33,372 nt of DNA from Burkholderiales bacterium (GCA_016213265.1 JACRBA010000080.1:1-33372), one strand, 5' to 3'; counted from the stretch's first letter, positions 15,404 to 23,580 are shown. Program-made: numbers and translations. The notes: generated from the letters alone by a model not told the origin.

Positions 15404-16126
15404 TCAGCCCAGGCGCCACACGGCCCAGGCGCCCGCTGCGCAGGCCGCGGCCAGCACCAGGGCCAGTCCGCGCTGCGCCGCACCGTCCTCGCTGGCGGGC
15501 GTGCCGGGCGGCAGGGGTTTGTCGCCATGCAGCATCGGGCCCACCAGGTTCTGGCGCCGGGCCAGGCGGTACCACGCGATGGCGCCCAGGTGCAGCACCA
15601 CCAGCGCGATCACCAGCGCCTTGCCCCACCCGGTGTGCCAGGAGGTGGCCAGCGAGGACGTGGCGCCGCTGACGAATCGGTACAGCGGCCCGGTGGTGAA
15701 GATCTCGTCGTCGGCGACCAGGCCAGTGGCCACCTGGACCCCCAGCGCGAGCAGCATGGCGAGCACCGACAGGCCGCCCAGCGGGTTGTGGCCGATGTCG
15801 AAGCGCTCGCCCGCGGCGGGCGCACCCCGCAGGTAGCGCCCGATGGCCGAGGGGGCCCACAGGAACGTGCCGAAGCGCGACCAGTGCCCGCCCACCAGAC
15901 CCCAGAGCAGGCGAAACACCAGCAGGCCGCCCACGGCGCAGCCGATCGCCATGTGCCACGCGAGGGCGTCGCCACCCACGTTGCCGGTGACCACCAGCGC
16001 CACCACGGCGAGCGCGAGGGCGGCGTGGAACAGGCGCGTGGGCAGGTCCCAGATGCGCACGGGCCGCAGGGCGGCGGGAGGCGCAGGGGGCAGGGTCGCA
16101 GGCGCGGGGGAGGCGGCATCGGGCAT
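15404..16126 (-). CDS. Cytochrome b561 / Ni-hydrogenase-type cytochrome b
   Basis: A 240-residue inner-membrane di-heme cytochrome b of the PF01292 type, which moves electrons between quinol and a periplasmic or membrane partner. The N-terminal tail is Ala/Pro-rich. The core begins at VRIWDLPTRLFHAALALAVVALVV and has four helices with candidate heme histidines H34, H58, H164 and H179; HNPLGGLS (113-120) is also typical. A fifth hydrophobic helix (about 220-240) ends the protein, an addition to the usual four. It is divergent from a cytochrome c' gene; in many Burkholderiales such cytochrome b genes stand next to a cytochrome c', so the two probably exchange electrons. The start could also be 12 nt upstream at 16138. 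Confidence 0.88.
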   Translation of the reverse strand: MPDAASPAPATLPPAPPAALRPVRIWDLPTRLFHAALALAVVALVVTGNVGGDALAWHMAIGCAVGGLLVFRLLWGLVGGHWSRFGTFLWAPSAIGRYLRGAPAAGERFDIGHNPLGGLSVLAMLLALGVQVATGLVADDEIFTTGPLYRFVSGATSSLATSWHTGWGKALVIALVVLHLGAIAWYRLARRQNLVGPMLHGDKPLPPGTPASEDGAAQRGLALVLAAACAAGAWAVWRLG

Positions 16127-16270
16127 GCGCGACACCATACCCCGTGGGGCTTGCGGAATCCAGGGGGTGGGGTCGGGCGATCCGGTGTGGAATAGCCGCG
16201 CCCGGCGGTGCGTACACCGCTGGCATCCCTTGCCCGCCGCCGACGCGCGGCCCACTTCAGGAGTCTGCCG

Positions 16271-16723
16271 ATGAACCGTCTTGCCCTTGCGCTGCTGGCC
16301 GCCGCCGGCCTGGCCACCGCGCTGCCCGCCGCCGCCCAGTTCCAGAAACCCGAGGACGCGATCAAGTACCGCCAGTCGGCCTTCACGGTGATGGCCAGCC
16401 ACTTCGGCCGCGTGGCGGCGATGGCGCAGGGCAAGGTGCCCTTCGATGCCGCCGCCGCCAAGGCCAACGCCGACATCGTGGCGACCATGTCGCGCCTGCC
16501 GTTCGCCGCCTTCCCGGCCGGCACCGACAGCGGTCAGACCAAGGCCAAGGCCGAGATCTGGAGCGAGCCGGACAAGTTCCGCCAGGGCGCCACCACCATG
16601 CAGGAGGCCGTGGGCCGGCTGCAGGCGGCCGCCAATGCGGGCAATCTCGACCAGATCAAGGCCGCCGTGGGTGACGTGGGCAAGAGCTGCAAGGCCTGCC
16701 ACGACAGCTATCGCAAGGACTGA
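16271..16723 (+). CDS. Cytochrome c' (class II c-type cytochrome)
   Basis: A periplasmic four-helix-bundle heme protein of 150 residues. Cytochromes c' bind NO, and sometimes CO, at an open heme face and help bacteria resist nitrosative stress. A Sec signal peptide (MNRLALALLAAAGLATALPAAA) precedes the mature protein from about residue 23. The heme motif CKACH (C140, C143, H144) is near the C terminus, as the class requires, and the N-terminal helix has the usual KYRQSAFTVM pattern. AGGAG 7 nt before the ATG fixes the start. It is divergent from a cytochrome b561 gene. Its stop codon directly abuts that of egtD on the other strand. Confidence 0.95.
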   Translation: MNRLALALLAAAGLATALPAAAQFQKPEDAIKYRQSAFTVMASHFGRVAAMAQGKVPFDAAAAKANADIVATMSRLPFAAFPAGTDSGQTKAKAEIWSEPDKFRQGATTMQEAVGRLQAAANAGNLDQIKAAVGDVGKSCKACHDSYRKD

Positions 16724-17674
16724 TCAGCCCGACACGTCGGGGGGCGCGGGCACCAGCCAGTGCACCGCGAACCACCGCCGCGCGTCCAGCCACACCGCCT
16801 CGGGCCGCCAGCCGGCGGCCCGGGCGAGCCGCTGGAAGCCCGCCACGGTGTACTTGCACGAGTTCTCCGTGTGCAGGCTCTCGCCTTCCTCCAGGGCGAA
16901 GCGCTGCCCGCACAGCTGCACCACCTGGTCGCGCAGCGCCACCAGGTGCATCTCCACGCGCTGCAATGCGGGCTGGTAGAAGGCGCAGTGCGCCCAGTCG
17001 TCCAGCGCGAAGTCGGCGCCCAGCTCGGTGTTGGCCCGCGCCAGCAGGTGGCGGTTGAAGGCCGCTGTCACGCCGCGCCGGTCGTTGTAGGCGGCGTGCA
17101 GCACGGCGGGGTCCTTGACCAGGTCCACGCCGATCAGCAGGCCACCGTCCAGCCAGGTGGCCCAGCGCGCCAGCAGGGCGCGCGCGTGGTCGGGTTCGAA
17201 GTTGCCGATCGAGCTGCCCGGAAAGAAGCCCACGCGCCGGCCCCGTGCCGGGGGCAACTGCAGCTCGGTGGTGAAGTCGCCCCCCACGGGGGTGACGGAC
17301 AGCCCGGGCTGCGACGCACGCAGGGCCGCGGCGCTGTGCTGCAGGTGGTCCGCCGAGATGTCCACCGGCAGGAAGCCCGCCGGCTGCCGCAGCGCGGGCA
17401 GCAGCAGCCGCACCTTCTGCAGGCTGCCCGCGCCGAACTCCACCAGCTCGGCGTCCGGGCCGATGGCCTCGGCCATCTCGGGGGCGTGGCGGGCCAGCAG
17501 GGCCGTCTCGGTGCGCGTGGGGTAGTACTCGGGCAGCTCGCAGATGGTGTCGAACAGGCGCGAGCCCTCGGCGTCGTAGAACCACTTGGGCGAGATGACG
17601 TGCGGGCGCTCGGCCAGCGCGCGCTGCAGCTCGTGCGCGAAGCCGCCGGCGCAGGTGTCGGGTGCCGGTTTCAT
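16724..17674 (-). CDS. egtD: L-histidine N-alpha-methyltransferase (ergothioneine synthesis)
   Basis: EgtD trimethylates histidine with S-adenosylmethionine to hercynine, the first committed step towards the thiol antioxidant ergothioneine. The protein has 316 residues, the usual length. Family landmarks are the N-terminal SPKWFYDAEGSRLFDTICELPEYYPTRTE (28-56), the SAM loop EFGAGSLQK (79-87), FFPGSSIGNFEP (150-161) and HTENSCKYT near the C terminus. The ATG overlaps the egtB stop (ATGA), so EgtB and EgtD are made together. No egtA, egtC or egtE is present; proteobacterial EgtB-EgtD pairs commonly lack egtA and egtC. No terminator follows because the stop meets that of cytochrome c'. Confidence 0.95.
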   Translation of the reverse strand: MKPAPDTCAGGFAHELQRALAERPHVISPKWFYDAEGSRLFDTICELPEYYPTRTETALLARHAPEMAEAIGPDAELVEFGAGSLQKVRLLLPALRQPAGFLPVDISADHLQHSAAALRASQPGLSVTPVGGDFTTELQLPPARGRRVGFFPGSSIGNFEPDHARALLARWATWLDGGLLIGVDLVKDPAVLHAAYNDRRGVTAAFNRHLLARANTELGADFALDDWAHCAFYQPALQRVEMHLVALRDQVVQLCGQRFALEEGESLHTENSCKYTVAGFQRLARAAGWRPEAVWLDARRWFAVHWLVPAPPDVSG

Positions 17675-19002
17675 GCGCCGGGTGCCTCCAGGTCGCGCGC
17701 CAGGCGCAGGCCGCTGAACTGCCAGCGTGCCCCAGGCGGAAAGAAGTTGCGGTAGCTCACCCGCGCATGGCCTGGGGGGGTGGCGACGCTGCTGCCGCGC
17801 AGCACCAGCTGCCCGACCATGAACTTGCCGTTGTATTCCTCCACCGTGCCGGCCCAGGGCCGGAAGCCGGGGTAGGGGTCGTAGCTGGAGCGCGTCCACT
17901 GCCAGACGGCGCCGAAGCACTGCAGGTCGGCCTCGCTGCGGCGTGCGGGCGGGCGCAGCACCACCGGTGCGGAGGGCGCGTCGCCGGGCGGCGCCACGCC
18001 GAGCGCACGCGCCGCCGCTTCCCACTCGAACTCGGTGGGCAGCCGCGCGCCGGCCCAGGCCGCATAGGCGGCCGCCTCGTAGAAGCTCAGGTGGCACACC
18101 GGCGCGTCGGGGACCAGCGGCTGCTCGCCGTCCAGGCCGAAAGCACGCCAGCCGCCCGCGTCGCGCCGCCAGTACAGCGGCGCCTCCCAGCCGCCGGCCT
18201 GCACGGCCGCCCAGCCGTCGGACAGCCACCAGCGGGGCTGGCGGTAGCCGCCATCGTCGATGAAGGCCTGCCACTGCCGGTTCGTCACCAGCCCGCGGGC
18301 GATCGAGAAGGGGGCGAGGCGCACGCGGTGGCGTGGGCCTTCGTTGTCGAAGCCGAAGCCGTCGCGCGGGTCGTGCCCCAGCTCCACCTCGCCGCCGGGG
18401 CAGTCCCACCAGCCGGGCGGGCCCCAACGTGGGTCGATGGCCGCGGTTGCGGGGGGTGGCGGGTCGTCACGGTAGGCCGGCGCCAGCGGGTGGGCCGCCA
18501 GCAGGGCCAGGATGTCGGTGAGGATGAGCTCCTGGTGCTGCTGCTCGTGCTGCAAGCCCAGCTCCAGCAGGGACGCCACCTCGGGCCAGGCGGCTTCGCC
18601 GCAGCCGGCCACCAGGGCATCGAGTGCCGCGTCGACCTCCTCGCGCCAGGCCAGCACCTCCGCCAGTGCCGGGCGCGTCAGCAGGCCGCGCTGCGGCCGC
18701 GGGTGCCGCGGGCCGAGGCTCTCGTAGTAGGAGTTGAACAGCCGGCCCAGGCGCTCGTCACGCGGGCGGTAGCCCGGGGCATGCGGCTGCAGCACCACCA
18801 CCTCGAAGAACCAGGTCGTGTGGGCCAGGTGCCACTTGGTCGGGCTGGCGTCGGGCATGGCCTGCGCCACCTGGTCCTCGGCGGACAGCGGCCGCGCCAG
18901 GGCGAGCGTGTGCGCCCGCGTGGCGCGCAACCGGCGGGCCAGGTCGTCGCGGGCGACGGATGCGCCGGTGGGCCGGGGCGGGGCAGCGAAAGGGCGGGGC
19001 AT
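17671..19002 (-). CDS. egtB: Ergothioneine sulfoxide synthase
   Basis: EgtB is a non-heme iron oxygenase that joins hercynine to a thiol (gamma-glutamylcysteine or cysteine) using O2. The 443-residue protein has the N-terminal DinB-like iron domain with KWHLAHTTWFFE (H58/H61) and LELGLQHEQQHQEL (H152, H156), giving the three-histidine site, followed from about residue 200 by the formylglycine-generating-enzyme-like domain (RHRVRLAPFSIARGLVTNRQW; LSFYEAAAYAAWAGARLPTEFEWEAA; FGAVWQWTRSSYDPYPGF). The sulfur donor cannot be read from sequence. It overlaps egtD. alaX lies 63 nt upstream on the same strand, so it may share the sodC transcript. No strong ribosome binding site was found. Confidence 0.95.
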   Translation of the reverse strand: MPRPFAAPPRPTGASVARDDLARRLRATRAHTLALARPLSAEDQVAQAMPDASPTKWHLAHTTWFFEVVVLQPHAPGYRPRDERLGRLFNSYYESLGPRHPRPQRGLLTRPALAEVLAWREEVDAALDALVAGCGEAAWPEVASLLELGLQHEQQHQELILTDILALLAAHPLAPAYRDDPPPPATAAIDPRWGPPGWWDCPGGEVELGHDPRDGFGFDNEGPRHRVRLAPFSIARGLVTNRQWQAFIDDGGYRQPRWWLSDGWAAVQAGGWEAPLYWRRDAGGWRAFGLDGEQPLVPDAPVCHLSFYEAAAYAAWAGARLPTEFEWEAAARALGVAPPGDAPSAPVVLRPPARRSEADLQCFGAVWQWTRSSYDPYPGFRPWAGTVEEYNGKFMVGQLVLRGSSVATPPGHARVSYRNFFPPGARWQFSGLRLARDLEAPGA

Positions 19003-19065
19003 GGGGCGCCGGCCGGCAATCGGCGTTCCGGCACCCCGCGCGCGCAGGCGCGGCCCGCGAGAACC

Positions 19066-19779
19066 TCAGGCGAAGCCCAGCACCACGCGCCGGGTGGAGG
19101 CGCTCTTCTTCTCGATCTTGGTGACCACGACGCGGCCGATGTCGGCGGTGTTGCCCACATGGGTGCCGCCGCAGGGCTGTAGGTCCACGCCGGCGATCTC
19201 CACCAGCCGCACCCGGCCGGACCCGCGCGGCGGCTGCACGCTCATGCTGCGCACCAGCTGGGGCTGTGCATCGAGCTCGGCGTCGCTGATCCAGCGCGTG
19301 GTCACCGGGTGCGCGGCCTGCACCAGCCGCGCGAGGCCGGCGGTGAGCGCCTCCTTGTCCAGCGGCTCGGTCATGTGGAAATCGAGCCGGGCATACCCCG
19401 CGGTGATGGAGCAGCCATCCACCGGATGCGGCACCAGGGCGCACAGCAGGTGGGTGGCGGTGTGGAAGCGCCGGTGGGCCTGCCGGCGCGGCCCGTCCAG
19501 GCGGGCCGTCACCGAGTCACCGGCGCTCAGCGCCGCGGCATCGGCCGGGTCGGCCAGCAGATGCAGGATGCGGCCCGCCTCCGGCCCCTTGCGCGTGTCG
19601 GCCACCCGCAGCACCCGGCCGGTGGCGGTCACCAGCTCGCCCGCATCGCCCGCCTGCCCGCCGCCTTGCGGGTAGAACACCGTGCGATCCAGCTCCACCG
19701 CGCCGTCGCCCACCCGCACCACCGTGGCGGTGCACTCGGCCAGGTCGGCATCGTCGCGGAAGAGCTCGATCGTGGGCAT
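19066..19779 (-). CDS. Alanyl-tRNA editing protein (AlaX family)
   Basis: AlaX proteins are free copies of the editing domain of alanyl-tRNA synthetase that hydrolyse Ser-tRNA(Ala), and so stop serine being put in at alanine codons. The 237-residue protein has the zinc motif HTATH (H106, H110) and CGGTH (C203, H207), and the N-terminal DRTVFYPQGGGQAGD strand typical of the family's glycine-rich region. It ends in VVVTKIEKKSASTRRVVLGFA. The start at 19779 (MPTIELFRDD) was chosen because upstream in-frame codons lie in sodC. It begins 10 nt after sodC and precedes egtB on the same strand. Its presence between oxidative-stress genes may reflect proofreading under oxidising conditions; this is inference. 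Confidence 0.92.
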   Translation of the reverse strand: MPTIELFRDDADLAECTATVVRVGDGAVELDRTVFYPQGGGQAGDAGELVTATGRVLRVADTRKGPEAGRILHLLADPADAAALSAGDSVTARLDGPRRQAHRRFHTATHLLCALVPHPVDGCSITAGYARLDFHMTEPLDKEALTAGLARLVQAAHPVTTRWISDAELDAQPQLVRSMSVQPPRGSGRVRLVEIAGVDLQPCGGTHVGNTADIGRVVVTKIEKKSASTRRVVLGFA

Positions 19780-19789
19780 GCGAAAAGGC

Positions 19790-20407
19790 TCAATGTCCGG
19801 CAATGACACCGCAGGCCAGTCGGCCGCCGGCGTTGCCGGTGGGTTGGGTGGCGTAGTCGTCGGGGTTGGCATGCACGATGACCGAGCGGCCCACCACGCT
19901 GCCGGCACCGGCGGCCACCGTCGGCCCGGCGGACAGCGTGAATTTCTGGTCGGCCATGCCGTTGGCGTCGGCCTTCAGCGAAGGCATGTCGCCCGCGTGG
20001 TGCGCGGCGCCCTGCGGGCCGTGCGGCTTGCCGTCGGGGTTGAAGTGCCCGCCGGCGCTGGTGCCGTCGGTGCTGGCGCAGTCGCCCTTCTCATGGATGT
20101 GGAAGCCGTGCTCGCCGTTGGGCTTCAGGCCACTGACGCGCGCGTACACCATCACCTGCCCGTCGGCCATCTGGTGGAACACGACCAGGCCGCGCACGGC
20201 GTTGCCCTGGGTCGGGCCCAGGCTGGCCATCGCCATGCGGCCGGGCCCCATGCCCATGCCTGCGCCCATGCCGGCACCGCCGCCGCCCATGCCGGGGCCC
20301 GGGCCATGGGCGTGCATGCCGGCACCCGGCCCCGGGCCAGGGCCGGCGCAGCCGGCGAGTGCAAGGGCGAGGCCGGTGGCCAGCAGAGAAAGTCCAGTGG
20401 TGTGCAT
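19790..20407 (-). CDS. sodC: Periplasmic Cu,Zn superoxide dismutase lipoprotein
   Basis: SodC converts superoxide to hydrogen peroxide and oxygen in the periplasm. It is a 205-residue lipoprotein: lipobox LALAGC with lipidated C20. Cu ligands are H103 and H105 (GFHIHEKGDC), the bridging H121 (GGHFNPDGKPHG) and H179 (VIVHANPDD); zinc ligands are H121, H129, H137 and D140. The disulfide pair is C110 and C199. Residues 21-61 between lipid anchor and domain form an unusual Gly/Pro/Met/His-rich run with repeated GMG steps, perhaps a copper-binding tether. AAGGAG 7 nt before the ATG fixes the start, and a good promoter lies upstream. It heads the sodC-alaX-egtB-egtD series. Confidence 0.96.
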   Translation of the reverse strand: MHTTGLSLLATGLALALAGCAGPGPGPGAGMHAHGPGPGMGGGGAGMGAGMGMGPGRMAMASLGPTQGNAVRGLVVFHQMADGQVMVYARVSGLKPNGEHGFHIHEKGDCASTDGTSAGGHFNPDGKPHGPQGAAHHAGDMPSLKADANGMADQKFTLSAGPTVAAGAGSVVGRSVIVHANPDDYATQPTGNAGGRLACGVIAGH

Positions 20408-20448
20408 GCGGGTCTCCTTCTCGATCGGTGGGTCGGGTGGGGCCGCCG

Positions 20449-20477
20449 ACTGTAGGCGCGAAGCCCGGGCCCGCCAA
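20449..20477 (-). promoter_or_regulatory. Sigma-70-type promoter of sodC
   Basis: On the minus strand TTGGCG (20472-20477) and TACAGT (20449-20454) are separated by exactly 17 bp, a good match to the -35 and -10 boxes. Transcription would start near 20442, leaving a leader of about 35 nt with AAGGAG. It probably drives sodC and the following genes. Confidence 0.6.
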
Positions 20478-20495
20478 GCCCTCACCCGGCGCGCC

Positions 20496-21341
20496 TCACA
20501 CGCGCAGTTCGCCCTGGATACAGGCGGCCACGTCGCCGCCGATCCACAGGCCCTGCGCGTCACGCTGCACGTGCACGCGGCCGGCGCGTCCGAGGGCCGT
20601 GCCCTGGGCCGCCACGTAGGCCGGCGGCGCGACGCCTTCACCGATCAGCCATTCGGCCAGGCTGGCGTTGAGGCTGCCCGTCACCGGGTCTTCCTCCACA
20701 CCGATGGGGGCGGCGAAACCGCGCACCTCGAACTGCGTGCCCTCGGCACCGCCTGCGTCCTGTGCCGCCACCAGGCCCACCTTGGCGAGCGTCTTCAGGC
20801 GCCCATGGTCGGGGGCCAGCGCGCGCAGCCGCGTGGCGTTGGCCACCCGCAGGCCCAGCCATTGCGGCCCGTTGTCCAGCCAGCACGCGGCGAGCAGGTC
20901 GGCAGGCGGCAGCCCCAGCGCGTCCACCACCTCGGCCAGCAGCCGGTCGTCCACCGGCGTGCGCTTGAGCGGCGGCGCGGCGAAGGCGAGCCGCTCGCCT
21001 TGGGCGCGCACCGCCACGCAGCCCACGCCGCACTGCTGCACGATGCGGCCCGCCTGGCGCGGCCGGCCGCCCGCGTCCAGCCAGGCTCGGCAGCTGCCCA
21101 GGGTGGGGTGGCCGGCGAAGGGCAGCTCGCCGCCCGGGGTGAAGATGCGCACCCGGTAGTCGGCGGCGGCGTCCGTGGGTGGCAGCAGGAAGGTGGTCTC
21201 CGACAGGTTCGTCCAGCGCGCGAACGCCGCCATCTGCGCGTCGCTCAGGCCTTCGGCGTCGTGCACGACGGCGAGCGGGTTGCCCTTCGTCGGCACGGCG
21301 GTGAAGACGTCGAGCTGGGAGAACCTGCGGCGCACGGTCAC
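20496..21341 (-). CDS. PhzF family isomerase/epimerase-like protein
   Basis: A 281-residue protein of the PhzF family (PF02567), whose members isomerise substrates in phenazine and other pathways using a glutamate as base. The repeated two-domain fold is visible: N-terminal FSQLDVFTAVPTKGNPLAVV, the active-site NLSETTF with E48, FTPGGELPFAGHPTLGS (about 70-86), then the second half with GFAAPIGVEEDPVTGSLNASLAEWL. The substrate is not known and there are no phenazine genes nearby. Translation starts at a GTG inside the aminotransferase stop codon (GTGA), so it is the coupled third gene of the EamA-aminotransferase-PhzF operon. Confidence 0.9.
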   Translation of the reverse strand: MTVRRRFSQLDVFTAVPTKGNPLAVVHDAEGLSDAQMAAFARWTNLSETTFLLPPTDAAADYRVRIFTPGGELPFAGHPTLGSCRAWLDAGGRPRQAGRIVQQCGVGCVAVRAQGERLAFAAPPLKRTPVDDRLLAEVVDALGLPPADLLAACWLDNGPQWLGLRVANATRLRALAPDHGRLKTLAKVGLVAAQDAGGAEGTQFEVRGFAAPIGVEEDPVTGSLNASLAEWLIGEGVAPPAYVAAQGTALGRAGRVHVQRDAQGLWIGGDVAACIQGELRV

Positions 21342-22570
21342 GGCGTTTCCTCGGCCAGTTCCTCGTTGAGGTGGCGGCGCAGCACGCCGCCCAGCGCGGC
21401 CACGGCGGCGCGGATGTCGTCCACCGACAGCGTCACGAACGACAGGCGCAGCGTGCGGGTGTCGGGTGCATGGGCGTAGAAGGGCTCGCCCGGCACGTAG
21501 GCCACGCCGGCGGCCACCGCCTTGGGCAGCAGGGCCATCGCATGGCAGCCGGCGGGCAGGCGGATCCAGAAGAACATGCCGCCCAGCGGCGCGGCCCACT
21601 CGCTGCCCTCGGGCAGGTGCTCGGCCAGGGCGGTGGCCATGGCATCACGCTGTGCCTTGTAGCGGGCGCGGATGGTGGGCACGTGCTGGTCGAGGAAGCC
21701 GTCGCGAATGACCTGGTGCACCACGCGCTGGTTGAAGCCGGGCGTGTGCAGGTCGGCTGCCTGCTTGGCCTGCAGCAGCTTGGGATAGAGCTCCGGCGGC
21801 GCCACGACGTAGCCCAGCCGCAGGCCGGGGGCCAGCACCTTGGAGAAGGAGCCGAGGTACACCGTGCCCTCGGGCCAACGCGCGGCCAGCGGGGCGGGCG
21901 GCGCCTCGTCGAACCACAGGTCGCCGTAGGGGTTGTCCTCGATCAGCGGCACGTGGGCGCGCTGCGCCGCCGCCACCACCGCCTGGCGCCGCGCCTCGGG
22001 GATCACGCGGCCGGTGGGGTTCTGGAAGTTGGGCAGCACGTACGCGAAGCGGGTGCCCGGCGCGTCGTGCGGCAGGCGCTCGATGGCCTCGGGCAGCGGG
22101 CCGGCGCTGTCGCTGGCCAGGCTGTGGAAGATCGGCTCGTAGGGGGCGAAGGCCTGCAGCGCACCCAGGTAGGTGGGCGTTTCCACGGCCACGGGGGCGC
22201 CGGCGTCGATCAGCACCTTGCCCATCAGGTCCAGGCCCTGCTGCGAGCCGGTGGTGATGAGCACCTGCCCCGGGCTCACCTGCTGCCCCTGGCGCGCGAG
22301 CTGCGCCGCCACCCACTCGCGCAGCGGGCCGAAGCCCTCGCTGGCGGCGTACTGCAGGGCCTCCTTGGGCGTGTCGGCCAGCACCTTGGCGGTGGCTTCG
22401 CGCATGGCCTCGACCGGGAAGGTGTCGGGCGAGGGCAGGCCGCCGGCCAGGGACAGCACGCCCGGCTGCTCGGTGACCTTGAGGATCTCGCGGATGATCG
22501 AGGGGTTCATGCGGGCGGCGCGCTGCGCCAGCGTCCATGGACGTTGCGGCGGGGTGGTGCCGGTGGTCAT
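21338..22570 (-). CDS. PLP-dependent aminotransferase (LysN/2-aminoadipate type)
   Basis: A fold-type I class I/II aminotransferase of 410 residues, closest in motif to the LysN/2-aminoadipate and MocR-aminotransferase group. The PLP lysine is K244 in GSFSKVLAPGLRLGYV. Also seen are the N-terminal LSLAGGLPSPDTFP (39-52), NFQNPTGR (181-188), the PLP-nitrogen aspartate D212 in LIEDNPYGDLW, and a C-terminal arginine in TLRLSFV for the substrate carboxylate. AAGGAG 6-7 nt before the ATG gives strong initiation. It overlaps the EamA gene before it and the PhzF gene after it. The true amino acid substrate is not known; control by the divergent MocR regulator is likely. Confidence 0.92.
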   Translation of the reverse strand: MTTGTTPPQRPWTLAQRAARMNPSIIREILKVTEQPGVLSLAGGLPSPDTFPVEAMREATAKVLADTPKEALQYAASEGFGPLREWVAAQLARQGQQVSPGQVLITTGSQQGLDLMGKVLIDAGAPVAVETPTYLGALQAFAPYEPIFHSLASDSAGPLPEAIERLPHDAPGTRFAYVLPNFQNPTGRVIPEARRQAVVAAAQRAHVPLIEDNPYGDLWFDEAPPAPLAARWPEGTVYLGSFSKVLAPGLRLGYVVAPPELYPKLLQAKQAADLHTPGFNQRVVHQVIRDGFLDQHVPTIRARYKAQRDAMATALAEHLPEGSEWAAPLGGMFFWIRLPAGCHAMALLPKAVAAGVAYVPGEPFYAHAPDTRTLRLSFVTLSVDDIRAAVAALGGVLRRHLNEELAEETP

Positions 22571-23574
22571 GGGGGGTCTCCTTCGTGGGGATGGGGGATC
22601 GGTGATTGTGGCCGCTGTGGCGTGCGCGGCACGGCGGCCGGCGCCGGGCGGGCGAACCGGCGGCCGATGGCCACCGTGGCCAGCACGGCCAGGGCGAAGA
22701 CGAGGGTGGAGGCGCGCAGCGGCTCGCCCAGCAGCGGCACGGCGGCCAGCAGGGCCAGGAAAGGCTGCAGCAGCTGCACCTGGCTCACGCGCAGAGTGCC
22801 GCCCAGCGCCAGCGCGCGGTACCAGGCGAAGAAGCCCAGCCACATCGACACCACGGTGACGTAGGCGAAGCCGCCCCAGGCCGACGCGCTGGCCGGTGCG
22901 TCCGGCCAGGTGCCCAGGGCCCAGGGGGCGGTGATGGGCAGGCAGGCCACCAGCGCCCACGAGATGACGTGCTCGGCCGGCATCTGGGCGGACAGCTTCG
23001 CGCCCCACACATAGCCCACGGCGGCGCAACCCACGGCGGCCAGCAGCCAGCCGTCGGCCGCGCTCAGGCGCCCGCCACCTTCGCGCAGCGCGAAGGCGAG
23101 GACCAGCGCACATCCGGCCGCGGCGCACACCCAGAAGCCGACCCGCGCGCGCTGGTGCAGCACCCACGCGGCCAGCGCCGCGGTGGCCAGCGGCAGCACC
23201 CCGGTGACCACGGCGGCGTGCATGGCGGGCGCCTCGCGCAGGGCCAGCGCGATGCACAGCGGGAAGCCGAACACCGTGCCCGCCGCGCTCAGCGCCAGCG
23301 AGGGCCACAGCCGCCGCGGCGGCAGGGGCGCCCGTGCCGCGGCCAGCCAGAGCAGGCTCAGCAGGCCGGCGCCCGCGGCGCGCCCCATGGTGACGAAGGC
23401 CGGCGGCAGCTGCGGCGCCTCGGCGGGCCCCACCGCCAGCCGCGTCATGGGAAAGGCGAGCGCGAACAGCAGCACGCCCAGCAGACCCAGGGCCAGGCCG
23501 CGGCGCGCGGCGTCCGCCGGGCGCGGGGAGGCCAGGACGGGCGGGGACGGCAGGGGCCGCGGGGTGGTGGGCAT
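22567..23574 (-). CDS. EamA/DMT family transporter
   Basis: A 335-residue inner-membrane protein with ten predicted helices in two EamA repeats (about 28-165 and 170-310), the drug/metabolite transporter fold that often exports amino acids and their derivatives. Repeat features include RRGLALGLLGVLLFALAFPMTR in helix 1 and WLGFFAWYRALALGG in the second repeat. The C-terminal tail is Pro-rich and overlaps the aminotransferase ATG (ATGA). It is the first gene of the operon divergent from the MocR regulator, as is common for transporters under MocR control. A -10-like TAGACT ends 6 nt before the ATG with no Shine-Dalgarno sequence, so the mRNA may be leaderless. Confidence 0.9.
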   Translation of the reverse strand: MPTTPRPLPSPPVLASPRPADAARRGLALGLLGVLLFALAFPMTRLAVGPAEAPQLPPAFVTMGRAAGAGLLSLLWLAAARAPLPPRRLWPSLALSAAGTVFGFPLCIALALREAPAMHAAVVTGVLPLATAALAAWVLHQRARVGFWVCAAAGCALVLAFALREGGGRLSAADGWLLAAVGCAAVGYVWGAKLSAQMPAEHVISWALVACLPITAPWALGTWPDAPASASAWGGFAYVTVVSMWLGFFAWYRALALGGTLRVSQVQLLQPFLALLAAVPLLGEPLRASTLVFALAVLATVAIGRRFARPAPAAVPRTPQRPQSPIPHPHEGDPP

Positions 23575-23580
23575 CTGGAC

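Noticed and set aside
14519..16195. Plus-strand 558-codon frame across udg, GNAT and cytochrome b
   Set aside because: It lies antisense to two clear minus-strand genes and has shadow-type composition with no domain.
16127..16270. TTGCGG and TGGAAT as a cytochrome c' promoter
   Set aside because: The spacing is 31 bp, far outside 16-18 bp.
20496..22570. Aminotransferase or PhzF gene as the missing EgtE of ergothioneine synthesis
   Set aside because: The aminotransferase has LysN-type motifs rather than those of an EgtE C-S lyase, and it belongs to a separate MocR-linked operon with its own promoter.
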